IMG/VR virus record: IMGVR_UViG_3300050014_001165
Location: 1-47,415 of that record
Length of the DNA: 47,415 nt
DNA from: a virus
Reading direction: 5' to 3' (one strand)
Shown: positions 1-7,239 of the stretch, one piece after another
How positions within the stretch are numbered: the stretch's first letter is position 1
Layout of the letters: each line of letters starts with the position of its first letter
The notes under the pieces: model-generated
What the model was told of the DNA's origin: nothing
Databases searched by the model: none
What the model saw: only the letters and a program-made list of their open reading frames with translations
Made by a program: the position numbers and the translations under genes

Positions 1-305
1 AACACTTAACTCAAAGTTTTAACTATAAAAACCAGGTAAAACATAGTACTTCAAGTGGATCCGAAATAAAAATAACAAATTATCCTGATTGGTTTAATAA
101 TAATGAGGATTTTATCATTAAGTATAATGAAGAAAAAAACATTCTTTCTTTTAAAAAACCTATTTTATCTTATGTAGGTTTAACTTATAAAAAACGACCG
201 GGATCTACAGTTATTAATTTTAAGGTACATCAAAAAATTCCAGAAGGAACTTATTTATTTGATTTAGAAGAATCTAATGAAGATGAATTAATAATTTATA
301 TTTAG
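1..305 (+). CDS. Hypothetical protein, 5' truncated
   Basis: An open frame runs in from the left edge (codons from base 3) and ends at TAG 303-305, giving about 100 residues of a C-terminus. It is rich in Asn, Lys, Glu and Tyr and ends DELIIYI. No family is recognised. The next gene starts 2 bases after its stop, so the two are probably co-transcribed. TAG as terminator here is evidence against a TAG-reassigned code. The true start lies outside the window. Confidence 0.6.
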   Translation, partial: HLTQSFNYKNQVKHSTSSGSEIKITNYPDWFNNNEDFIIKYNEEKNILSFKKPILSYVGLTYKKRPGSTVINFKVHQKIPEGTYLFDLEESNEDELIIYI

Positions 306-307
306 AA

Positions 308-676
308 ATGAAAGCTAATAAAATTTTTGAAAATTATCCTAGTGAAGAAGATTCTAGTTGGACTGAATTTCAGATGAATATGTTTGGAGGAATAAATCTT
401 ATTACTAAAGTTCAAGTTTCTGAAGAAGATACTGAAGAGTTATCCAACGAGTCAATTGATCCGATGATTTTAGATGAATTTCTTTTAAAGAAACTGGGAT
501 TGAATTATAAAGAAGTAAAAGATCTAGAATTAGAAGAGGATTTTTCAATTAATAATTACAATCAGAAAAATGAAATTGTAATTTTTAAGACTAATTTGGG
601 AAATGTTGAAGTTTCATTAAAAGAATTACAAAATCTGGTAGAGATAAGACATAAGGTTTGGCGGAAAGAAGCTTAA
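308..676 (+). CDS. Hypothetical acidic protein
   Basis: 122-residue protein, acidic (EEDSS near residue 13, LELEEDF near residue 75), with a C-terminal part rich in leucine, basic residues and Trp. No domain is recognised. The ATG lies 2 bases after the preceding stop and the gene is followed by a hairpin plus T-tract, so it is the last gene of its transcript. The start is the first ATG in the frame. It has no Shine-Dalgarno, as for most genes here. Confidence 0.7.
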   Translation: MKANKIFENYPSEEDSSWTEFQMNMFGGINLITKVQVSEEDTEELSNESIDPMILDEFLLKKLGLNYKEVKDLELEEDFSINNYNQKNEIVIFKTNLGNVEVSLKELQNLVEIRHKVWRKEA

Positions 677-691
677 CCTAATTAATTTTAA

Positions 692-730
692 AAAAGGCCA
701 AAAGAATAAAAAACTCTTGGTCTTTTTTGT
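692..730 (+). terminator. Rho-independent terminator
   Basis: Stem AAAAGGCCAA (692-701) pairs with TTGGTCTTTT (717-726) over 10 bp with one G.U, followed by more T. It separates the preceding operon from the gp47-like gene. Confidence 0.7.
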
Positions 731-744
731 TCTATAATATTTAC
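722..744 (+). promoter_or_regulatory. Candidate promoter of gp47-like operon
   Basis: The terminator T-tract (CTTTTTTG, 722-729) runs into TATAATATTTAC (733-744), 23 bases before the ATG at 767. The same arrangement, T-tract then TATA(A)AATA, precedes several other transcription units in the window. Sigma specificity is inferred only. Confidence 0.35.
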
Positions 745-766
745 AAAAATCTACTTATAACGACTT

Positions 767-1891
767 ATGGATGTAGAATTATTTGAGTATGAAGTTCCTA
801 CAGAACAAATAACATATAATAAAATCTATCTTATCTCTGACCTTCATTTTGGGGTCAGAGCAAACTCTCTCGAATGGCTTCAAAACCAATTAGATTTTTT
901 TTATAAAATTTATATTCTCTATTTAAAAGAAACGAAAAAGGAAGGAGATATTCTTTTTATTCTAGGAGACTGGTTTGATAATAGACAGCTATTGGATATT
1001 AATGTTATGAACAAATCTATAGATTTGGTTTTTGACCTTGCAGATATTATTCCCGTCTATATGCTTACTGGGAATCATGATATTTATAAAAAACATGATA
1101 CAGATGTTAATTCGTTAGCTGCTTTTCGCTTTATTCCAAATGTTAAAATTTACGAACAACCTGCTGTTATTACAAACGGAAAAACAAGGATTTTGGTTCT
1201 TCCTTGGATAGGTAATCCTGAAAAAGAAGAAATGTTTGGAAAATCAAATCCCTGCGATTTTATCTTTGCCCATGCAGATATAATGGGCTTAAAATATGAC
1301 AACGGAAGACAAATCACGAGAGGATCCAAATTAAGAGGAATTAAAGGGGTTAAAAAAGTTATCTCTGGTCACGTTCATAAAAGACAGGAATTAAGGGATT
1401 CCCTTTATTTGGGATCCCCATATTCTACAAAGAGAAGTGATATAGGAAATAAGAAGGGATATTATACTTTTTATCCTCAAGAAAATAAGATTGAATTTAT
1501 TACTAATAAAACATCTCCGATTTTCCAAAGAATTTTATTAGAAGATCTTATAGAATGGACCTTAGAAAAAGCTCATAAGATCCTTGAGAATAATTATACA
1601 GATATAATAGTTCCAGATAAGTACATTCATTTATTTAATTTAACTCGTTTTACAGAACTTTTAGAGGGTTGCGCCTATAAGAAGGTAGAGACAGTTGGTG
1701 AAAAGAAGAAGCTTGATGATACATTTGGAGAGCTTATGGATGGAGAAGAGATTAAGGATATTATTTCCTTACTTGAAAAATCTATCGATGATTTGGGTCA
1801 TCAAATGGAATTCTTAGTTAAATTAAAGCTCTTAAATAGAGAATATTATGAGAAAGCTCAAAAAGAAAATGAAGTAATTGATATAATATGA
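767..1891 (+). CDS. SbcD/Mre11-like nuclease, T4 gp47 type
   Basis: Metallophosphoesterase of the SbcD/Mre11/T4 gp47 family, expected to pair with the gp46-like ATPase at 5466 in processing DNA ends for recombination-dependent replication. Visible phosphodiesterase motifs: SDLHFG (residues 24-29), GDWFDNR (about 66-72), TGNHD (about 101-105), and GHVHKR (about 200-205), supplying the Asp/His/Asn metal ligands. Length 374 is close to T4 gp47 (339). The C-terminal third carries a charged helical segment where this family binds its SbcC partner. It is separated from the partner by about 3.6 kb of small genes. The next small gene overlaps its stop as ATGA. Confidence 0.93.
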   Translation: MDVELFEYEVPTEQITYNKIYLISDLHFGVRANSLEWLQNQLDFFYKIYILYLKETKKEGDILFILGDWFDNRQLLDINVMNKSIDLVFDLADIIPVYMLTGNHDIYKKHDTDVNSLAAFRFIPNVKIYEQPAVITNGKTRILVLPWIGNPEKEEMFGKSNPCDFIFAHADIMGLKYDNGRQITRGSKLRGIKGVKKVISGHVHKRQELRDSLYLGSPYSTKRSDIGNKKGYYTFYPQENKIEFITNKTSPIFQRILLEDLIEWTLEKAHKILENNYTDIIVPDKYIHLFNLTRFTELLEGCAYKKVETVGEKKKLDDTFGELMDGEEIKDIISLLEKSIDDLGHQMEFLVKLKLLNREYYEKAQKENEVIDII

Positions 1892-2037
1892 AAATAAAAA
1901 TAAGGGTTTGTACAACTCATGAAGGAGGAGGATCTATCTCCAAAAAGGATTTACGAAAACTTGAGAAACTATGCCATCAAAAAAGACAAGTTGAAATAGA
2001 ATTTATTTATGATAAATTTAAACCACCAAATCGATGA
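1888..2037 (+). CDS. Small basic hypothetical protein (49 aa)
   Basis: 49-codon frame starting in an ATGA overlap with the gp47 stop and ending in another ATGA overlap with the next gene (ATG at 2034). It begins MKIKIRVCTT and is lysine/arginine-rich with a helical middle (SKKDLRKLEKL). It fills an otherwise empty 142-base gap exactly, so translational coupling on both sides is the main evidence that it is real. No family recognised. Confidence 0.65.
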   Translation: MKIKIRVCTTHEGGGSISKKDLRKLEKLCHQKRQVEIEFIYDKFKPPNR

Positions 2038-2405
2038 AAAAAGATGAAATTAAAATCTTACCTACATTCCCATCCGAATTTATGTCAGATGGTGATATGT
2101 ATAAGCTTTTTGATAATTTTGGATTTATGATGGGAAGAATGATCTCAGGATCCAAAAGCGGATACAAAGAAAAATATCCGGATAATAAAGTGGTATTTAA
2201 TGCAAATATTGTCACCAGATCCAGAGGAAAAATTTGGTATGGGGATTTAGATTTAACCCTCGATACGGAGAAACTTCAGCAAATAGCAACAGCTCTTGCG
2301 GAACCTCTTTATGTTCTTTATGAAATGGATGCTCGTTTTGAAAATGAAGATCAAGCCTTTAAACTTTATGAAAACAAAGCAATTGCAAAAATCGAAGCTC
2401 AGTAA
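2034..2405 (+). CDS. Hypothetical protein
   Basis: 123 residues, with a Met/Gly/Phe-rich stretch near residue 17-40 (FMSDGDMYKLFDNFGFMMGR), a central beta-like segment containing GKIWYGDLDLTLD, and a C-terminal helix. No catalytic motif is recognised. The start ATG at 2034 overlaps the preceding stop. It belongs to the run of overlapping small genes between gp47 and gp46, and a role linked to nucleic-acid metabolism is only suggested by that position. Confidence 0.75.
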   Translation: MKKDEIKILPTFPSEFMSDGDMYKLFDNFGFMMGRMISGSKSGYKEKYPDNKVVFNANIVTRSRGKIWYGDLDLTLDTEKLQQIATALAEPLYVLYEMDARFENEDQAFKLYENKAIAKIEAQ

Positions 2406-2427
2406 AAAGGAAAAAAAAGAGCTAAAA

Positions 2428-2547
2428 ATGCAAGAGGAGGATGTTCCTACTTGCTATTCCTCTTCTATTCAATCTATTGAAAAAGATTTGAGGCATGGAT
2501 TCTGGGGTAATCCCAATTCAGGATATGTTTATAATGATAATCAATAA
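2428..2547 (+). CDS. Small hypothetical protein (39 aa)
   Basis: Short frame beginning MQEEDVPTCYSSSIQ, preceded by an A-rich tract typical of starts in this window, and ending TAA with the next ATG overlapping (TAATG at 2545-2549). An in-frame ATG at 2368, inside the upstream gene, would add 20 lysine-rich residues. I prefer 2428 because overlaps elsewhere in this block are mostly shorter. No family recognised. Confidence 0.55.
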   Translation: MQEEDVPTCYSSSIQSIEKDLRHGFWGNPNSGYVYNDNQ

Positions 2548-2897
2548 TGCACAGCACACACGACGTATATTGTAAAAAATGTAATAAGAATTTAGCTTTC
2601 TGGTCTGGATTTGGTGATAATATGCAGTATCATGATGAATATCAATGTACTGGAAAAGCTTGGAAAAAAACCGAGCATTATCATTTTGGAAAGCATACTC
2701 AATATAATAATGAACCCCCTACTCTGAAATATATTATTGAATGCTATGGAAAACCTTTAAAAGTACTCCATCACATGAAAGAATTATGGGATTGTTGGAT
2801 GGTTAATGAAACTTATTTTTGTAAAGAATGTGCAAAAAAGTTAAAATATAAATGCCCGGTTTGCGGGGGAAAAATAAAATTAAGTAGAAAAAGTTAA
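2547..2897 (+). CDS. Zinc-ribbon hypothetical protein
   Basis: 116 residues with several Cys pairs: CKKC (about 9-12), a lone Cys in YQCTG, CKEC (about 92-95) and CPVC (about 103-106), followed by GGKIKL. The C-terminal four cysteines form a typical treble-clef or zinc-ribbon spacing. The middle is rich in His, Tyr and Trp. Such small zinc proteins in phages often bind nucleic acid or RNA polymerase, but no specific role can be assigned. TAATG overlap with the preceding gene. Confidence 0.75.
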   Translation: MHSTHDVYCKKCNKNLAFWSGFGDNMQYHDEYQCTGKAWKKTEHYHFGKHTQYNNEPPTLKYIIECYGKPLKVLHHMKELWDCWMVNETYFCKECAKKLKYKCPVCGGKIKLSRKS

Positions 2898-2900
2898 AAT

Positions 2901-3386
2901 ATGGCACTAATAATTGAAGCACCAAATGAAATTTATTCTCTTGAGAATAATGAAAACTTTAAACTCTTTTTAGCAGGCGGAATTACGAATTGCCCTGATT
3001 GGCAATCAGTTCTTTTAGAAGATATTAAAGAACTTCCCAAACTTACAATTTATAATCCTCGACGAAAAGATTTCCCAATAGGAGATCCAAAAGCTGCTGA
3101 AGCACAAATTACCTGGGAATTTATTCATCTCTTAAATGCAGATATACTTTTATTTTGGTTTGCTCGGGGATCTTTAAATCCTATTGTTCTTTTAGAACTT
3201 GGCAGATATGGTCTTTCAGGAAATCGACCAATTATTGTTGGGGTAGATCCTCAATATGAAAGAAAACAGGATGTAGTAATACAAACTCAACTTTCAAGAC
3301 CGGATACGGCAATTGCAGATTCTTTGGAAGAAATGTCTGAAGCATTATTTATTGTAATGAATACTTTGTCCCAATGGGAAAAATAA
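2901..3386 (+). CDS. Nucleoside 2-deoxyribosyltransferase-like protein
   Basis: 161 residues matching the deoxyribosyltransferase-like Rossmann fold: FLAGGI near residue 23 (nucleotide-binding loop), YNPRRKDFP near 51, ITWEFIHLLNADILLFWF (about 70-87) and the family's catalytic-Glu segment as LLELGRYG near 97-104. Enzymes of this fold cleave or exchange the N-glycosidic bond of deoxynucleosides, and relatives act on nucleotide-derived signals. It is followed 315 bases downstream by a SLOG-like gene, a fold that also binds nucleotides. Which substrate it uses cannot be told from the sequence. Confidence 0.75.
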   Translation: MALIIEAPNEIYSLENNENFKLFLAGGITNCPDWQSVLLEDIKELPKLTIYNPRRKDFPIGDPKAAEAQITWEFIHLLNADILLFWFARGSLNPIVLLELGRYGLSGNRPIIVGVDPQYERKQDVVIQTQLSRPDTAIADSLEEMSEALFIVMNTLSQWEK

Positions 3387-3715
3387 AAAAACCAAAATTA
3401 ATATCAGTAGAAGAGGAATTTCGAAAAAAAGGGCTATTTACTCCTGTAAAAATTGATCCAGATTGGTATGAAAAGCAGCTCGAAGCAAAAAGAAAAGCCG
3501 AAGAAAAAACTCGTAAAGAAGAAGGGGATCGAAGTAGAATAATTAAATGTCCTTCTTGTAAATCTACAAGTAAAGATCATATTGAAAAAAGAGACGATAA
3601 TGGTATTTATGGCCCTGGGTATTCTTCTTGGATAATTGATGAATATTTTGTTTGCAAGAAATGTGGAACTATGTTTAAAGATATGGAAAAATATAGGAAA
3701 AATGAATCTCGATAA
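3374..3715 (+). CDS. Zinc-ribbon hypothetical protein
   Basis: 113 residues: a charged helical N-terminal half (KQLEAKRKAEEKTRKEEGD) and a C-terminal zinc ribbon with CPSC (about 58-61) and CKKC (about 96-99), separated by a loop containing GPGYSSW. The start overlaps the preceding gene by 13 bases. The two CxxC pairs are about 34 residues apart, as in a single zinc ribbon. Function unknown. Confidence 0.7.
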   Translation: MGKIKKPKLISVEEEFRKKGLFTPVKIDPDWYEKQLEAKRKAEEKTRKEEGDRSRIIKCPSCKSTSKDHIEKRDDNGIYGPGYSSWIIDEYFVCKKCGTMFKDMEKYRKNESR

Positions 3716-4334
3716 TTATATAAATCATTCCGGAGGAGCAATAGGAGGAGATAGTAAATGGGATTCTATTGGTAAATCTAAAGGATTTTTAAATCATAAA
3801 CATTATTGGAGTGGTAATAAAACCCCTATCGGTAATACCGAATTATCTAAAATTGAATTAGAAGAAGGAATTATTGAAGTTAAAAAAACCTATGGGATTT
3901 TAGGGAGACCTGATATATCTAAATACTATAATTTACATGGCAGAAATTGGTTTCAAGTTAAAAATGCTGATGCTATCTTTGCTATTGGAGTTATAGTTGC
4001 TCCTGGAGGAATAGATCCAAAAGGATATGTAAATAAAACTAAAAAAGAAATAGTTGCTGGAGGTACAGGATATGCGGTTGAAATGGCTATTCAACACAAT
4101 AAGCCAACATATGTTTTTGATCAAGTTAAAAATAAATGGTTTATTTGGAAAACAAATACTAATTTATTTGGCATAATATACGGAGGGTTATTTAGTGAAA
4201 TTGATACTCCGATATTAACTAAAAATTATGCTGGAATTGGAACTAGAGAAATAAATGAAAATGGTATAAAAGCAATTATAGAAGTTTATGATAAAACGCT
4301 TAAAGAATTAAAAGATGAAGAACGAAATTTGTAA
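3702..4334 (+). CDS. SLOG-family-like nucleotide-binding protein
   Basis: The start was placed at ATG 3702 (14-base overlap with the preceding gene) instead of an upstream ATG deep inside it. About 210 residues. It opens with SGGAIGGDSKWDSIG, which resembles the SGGARGAD-type loop of SLOG/DprA-like Rossmann proteins. It also has a central GGTGYAVEMAI segment with a following KPTYVFDQ strand, and ends with AGIGTREINENG. SLOG proteins bind nucleotides or their derivatives and many occur in phages without a known role. With the deoxyribosyltransferase-like gene two genes upstream this may form a nucleotide-handling pair. Confidence 0.65.
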   Translation: MNLDNYINHSGGAIGGDSKWDSIGKSKGFLNHKHYWSGNKTPIGNTELSKIELEEGIIEVKKTYGILGRPDISKYYNLHGRNWFQVKNADAIFAIGVIVAPGGIDPKGYVNKTKKEIVAGGTGYAVEMAIQHNKPTYVFDQVKNKWFIWKTNTNLFGIIYGGLFSEIDTPILTKNYAGIGTREINENGIKAIIEVYDKTLKELKDEERNL

Positions 4335-4343
4335 AACTTTTTG

Positions 4344-4364
4344 CTTTTTGTGATATATAAAATA
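4344..4364 (+). promoter_or_regulatory. Candidate late-type promoter
   Basis: CTTTTTG (4344-4350) followed by TATATAAAATA (4354-4364), about 94 bases before the ATG at 4458. It resembles the T4 late element TATAAATA and the elements at 5435, 7219 and 18247. It lies just after the stop of the preceding gene, with a structured leader downstream. Confidence 0.45.
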
Positions 4365-4377
4365 TAACCTTGTGATT

Positions 4378-4441
4378 GAGGCTTTAGTGTTCTTTAGGAA
4401 CATTTGAGTTGGGGGAAAGACCAACAAATAAATCCTCAAAT
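4378..4441 (+). promoter_or_regulatory. Structured 5' leader of the 4458 gene
   Basis: Non-coding leader with nested hairpins: AGTGTTC (386-392 of the 4.3 kb line, i.e. 4386-4392) with GAACATT (4398-4404); GTTGG (4408-4412) with CCAAC (4421-4425); and ATTTGAG (4402-4408) with CTCAAAT (4435-4441). The first and last helices share bases and so could be alternatives. It could stabilise the mRNA or control translation. No known riboswitch class is recognised. Confidence 0.45.
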
Positions 4442-4457
4442 AAAAATAACGTAAGGA

Positions 4458-5324
4458 ATGACAGTAAATTATTACACCCAAAGGGTAACTGTACCCACAG
4501 CATTTGTGACCAAAGGTCATCAACGAGTAAAACAGCTTAGCGGATACGGTAACGGCTCCGTCTATCTTAAAAATGGCGATGAGTTTGAAATAGAACTCTT
4601 TAATCCAACAACCAGTAAAGTTTTAGCTAAAATTAATTTGAACGGGAAATCTTTCGGTTCAGGCATTATTTTGCGTCCTGCAGAAAGAGTATTTCTTGAG
4701 AGATATTTTGATGAAGCTAAGAAATTTCTATTTGAAACTTATGTGGTTGAAGCAAATAATCCCAATGTAGAACAAGCAATTCGTTTAAATGGACTTGTAG
4801 AAGTTGAATTCTTTGAAGAATTTAAACAAATCCCATATACGGTTACTTATTCGGGGGGAAATGATTATCAGTGGAACCCTGGGGTAACCCAACCAGGTAT
4901 TTATCAGCCAGGAATTTATTATAATCATACTGGAGAAGTTCCGAATGCAAGCCCTTCTTTTACAATGGATAATAATGCTAAGAGTTTTGAAGCAAACGAA
5001 AATTTATCAGGAGAAGTACATGCATTTAATTGGTCGTCATGTTCTCTTGATTCCGTTAATCCCCAGCGAATTTCTCAGAAACTTTCTAGAGATGTAAAAG
5101 AAACAGGAAGAATTGAAAAAGGATCCAGTTCAAATCAATCTTTTGCTTATGATAACACAACATTCAATAGTTATCATACTTGGAAAACTACATGGAAAAT
5201 TCTTCCAGATTCTGAAAGACCACTTGTTAGTGAAGACCTAGCAGTTTTTTGTACAAGTTGCGGTATGAAGAGAAGAAAATCTTCTCATAAGTTCTGTCCA
5301 AATTGCGGACAGAAATTTTTATAA
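4458..5324 (+). CDS. Zinc-ribbon-tailed structural-type hypothetical protein
   Basis: 288 residues. The N-terminal half is a beta-rich domain (NGSVYLKNGDEFEIELFNP near 31-49, then GIILRPAERVFLERYFDE near 70-87, and KKFLFETY), followed by a Pro/Gly/Tyr/Asn-rich linker (PGIYQPGIYY) and a C-terminal zinc ribbon, CTSCGM and CPNCGQ. The gene stands alone between its own promoter and structured leader and a strong terminator, which suggests abundant, separately controlled expression. I do not recognise a named family. A virion or decoration protein is a guess from the low-complexity linker and isolated expression. Confidence 0.75.
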   Translation: MTVNYYTQRVTVPTAFVTKGHQRVKQLSGYGNGSVYLKNGDEFEIELFNPTTSKVLAKINLNGKSFGSGIILRPAERVFLERYFDEAKKFLFETYVVEANNPNVEQAIRLNGLVEVEFFEEFKQIPYTVTYSGGNDYQWNPGVTQPGIYQPGIYYNHTGEVPNASPSFTMDNNAKSFEANENLSGEVHAFNWSSCSLDSVNPQRISQKLSRDVKETGRIEKGSSSNQSFAYDNTTFNSYHTWKTTWKILPDSERPLVSEDLAVFCTSCGMKRRKSSHKFCPNCGQKFL

Positions 5325-5383
5325 CTCTCTGGTTTTCTTTGAGAGCCAGCAACACATCAAAAAATTATCTTCATAAGGTTATA

Positions 5384-5412
5384 GAAAGGAGCGTTAACGC
5401 TCCTTTCTTTTT
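5384..5412 (+). terminator. Strong Rho-independent terminator
   Basis: Perfect 10-bp inverted repeat GAAAGGAGCG / CGCTCCTTTC with loop TTAA, followed by a T-tract. It ends the transcript of the 4458 gene. Confidence 0.9.
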
Positions 5413-5426
5413 ATAAAACTTTTAAT

Positions 5427-5443
5427 CTTTTTGTTATAAAATA
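5427..5443 (+). promoter_or_regulatory. Candidate promoter of gp46-like gene
   Basis: CTTTTTG (5427-5433) and TATAAAATA (5435-5443), 22 bases before the ATG at 5466 and just after a strong terminator, so a promoter is expected here. Confidence 0.45.
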
Positions 5444-5465
5444 CATACATTTAAATTCATAAATA

Positions 5466-7172
5466 ATGCACATAAATTCTATTGAATTTCGGAATATCGG
5501 TAGTTTTGGGAACAAATTACAGAATCTCACATTTTCTGATGAAGGAGGATTGTGGATGGTTCTTGGAAAAAATGGAGCGGGAAAATCAACTTTGATAAAT
5601 CTTCCTAAAGTAGCTTTTTATGGTAGAATGGATAAATTCAAAAAAGAAGATATATCTAACCGGAATAATAAACATGGTTTTATAAAGATGGAAGTAGAAA
5701 CTTCGCCAGGAACTCTTGTAACTATTGAAAGAAATATATCTCCATCGGATCTTAAAGTATGGAAATATTTTGCTGGAGAAGAACCTAATGACGATAATGA
5801 TATTGGTAAAGCAGGGATTAAAAACTATCAAGATTATATTGATCTTGAAGTAACGGGTCTTCCCTATCATATTTTTTCTAATATTATTTCTTTGTCTGTT
5901 AATGATTTCAAGTCATTTATTTCAATGACCCCAAGTGATAAGCGTATTATTATCGATAAGCTTTTTGCTATGGAAATTATTAATAGAATGAATGATCTTG
6001 TTAGGAAGGATTTACGTGATGCTAAAATAAATATAGATCTTTTCGATAGAGAAATTCTTTCTCTTCAAAGTGCTATAAAAGGAGCTGAAAGGGAACTTGA
6101 AAATCTTAAAAAAGAAGTAGCTGAAGATAATACAAAAAAAATTGAATTTATATTGGCCAAAATGGCGGAGTTTAAGCCAAAGTTAGAGGATGCTTATAAA
6201 AAACAAACTACTTATCAAATTAAGCAAGAAGAAATAAGAAGAACCCAGAGAGCTTTTTTAGATCAAAAAAGTAAACTGCAATCTTCTATTAAAGAATTAA
6301 ATAAAAAAATTGAACTTTATCATCATGATAAATGTCCTACTTGTGAAACCCCATTTAATGATAATAGATTTGAACTTGTTCGCGGGGAATTGGATGAGCT
6401 TATTCATAAAAAGAAAGGTGAATTGGATATTCTTACAGCTGGGGAATCAAAATATGATGAAGCTTTAGTAAAAATTCAAGAAACTCTTGGAAAGATTAAC
6501 GAATATATTGTCCAAGTTCGTTCTGCATTTTCTACTCTCCAAAAAGAATATGATAAGCTTAAAGCAGATAAGCCTAAGGAATTTCAGAGTATTGAAAATA
6601 TCATATCTAAAAATTCCGAAACTATTAAAACAAAGGAAGAAGAAAAGGTAGAGCTGGATGACAAATATAAGTATATGGCAATACTCGGGGATTTATATAG
6701 TGATAATGGAGTAAAGAAAAAAATTCTAGAATCTTATCTTCCTACTTTAAATAAGGAGATTGAATACACTCTTAATGAACTTCACTTTCCTTATGAACTT
6801 CACTTTAACTCAGATTTTGAACCTCAATTGCATCAATTAGGTATTGAAGTAGGTGTAGAAACATTATCTACAGGTGAAAAGAAAAGAGTAGATTTAGCAG
6901 TTCTTATATCAATTATTCGTATGCTTAAGCGTAAATATCCTTCTTTGAATATTTTTATGCTTGATGAAGTTCTTTCCTCTATAGATGGTGATGGAATTTA
7001 TGACATTATTGGTATTCTTCAAAAGACTGCTAAAGAACTTTCTATGAATATCTTTATTATAAATCACTCTCCCCTCCCTGTAGAATATTTTTCATATAAA
7101 ATAGAAATTGCAAAAAATGCTGGTTTTTCAGATTTAACGGTTGAAAAACTTGATGAAGATTTTTCTGGATAA
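5466..7172 (+). CDS. SbcC/Rad50-like ATPase, T4 gp46 type
   Basis: 568-residue SMC-like ATPase, nearly the length of T4 gp46 (560). Walker A is LGKNGAGKST (residues 33-42). The zinc hook is CPTC near residue 290, flanked by long coiled coils. The ABC signature is LSTGEKKR near 467, Walker B FMLDEV near 496 followed by a D-loop (LSSID), and the H-loop INHS is near 525. It should form the end-processing complex with the gp47-like nuclease at 767. It has its own candidate promoter and a terminator upstream. All catalytic motifs are intact. Confidence 0.95.
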   Translation: MHINSIEFRNIGSFGNKLQNLTFSDEGGLWMVLGKNGAGKSTLINLPKVAFYGRMDKFKKEDISNRNNKHGFIKMEVETSPGTLVTIERNISPSDLKVWKYFAGEEPNDDNDIGKAGIKNYQDYIDLEVTGLPYHIFSNIISLSVNDFKSFISMTPSDKRIIIDKLFAMEIINRMNDLVRKDLRDAKINIDLFDREILSLQSAIKGAERELENLKKEVAEDNTKKIEFILAKMAEFKPKLEDAYKKQTTYQIKQEEIRRTQRAFLDQKSKLQSSIKELNKKIELYHHDKCPTCETPFNDNRFELVRGELDELIHKKKGELDILTAGESKYDEALVKIQETLGKINEYIVQVRSAFSTLQKEYDKLKADKPKEFQSIENIISKNSETIKTKEEEKVELDDKYKYMAILGDLYSDNGVKKKILESYLPTLNKEIEYTLNELHFPYELHFNSDFEPQLHQLGIEVGVETLSTGEKKRVDLAVLISIIRMLKRKYPSLNIFMLDEVLSSIDGDGIYDIIGILQKTAKELSMNIFIINHSPLPVEYFSYKIEIAKNAGFSDLTVEKLDEDFSG

Positions 7173-7201
7173 TGCTAATATGGAATATTAATATATTCTA
7201 C

Positions 7202-7226
7202 TTTTTTGTGCATTAATATATAAATA
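7202..7226 (+). promoter_or_regulatory. Candidate late-type promoter with exact TATAAATA
   Basis: TTTTTTG (7202-7207) and TATAAATA (7219-7226), identical to the T4 late promoter core, 13 bases before the ATG at 7240. If used, the leader would be only a few bases long. The alternative is that it is simply the A/T-rich context seen before most starts here. Confidence 0.4.
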
Positions 7227-7239
7227 AAATTATTGTATT

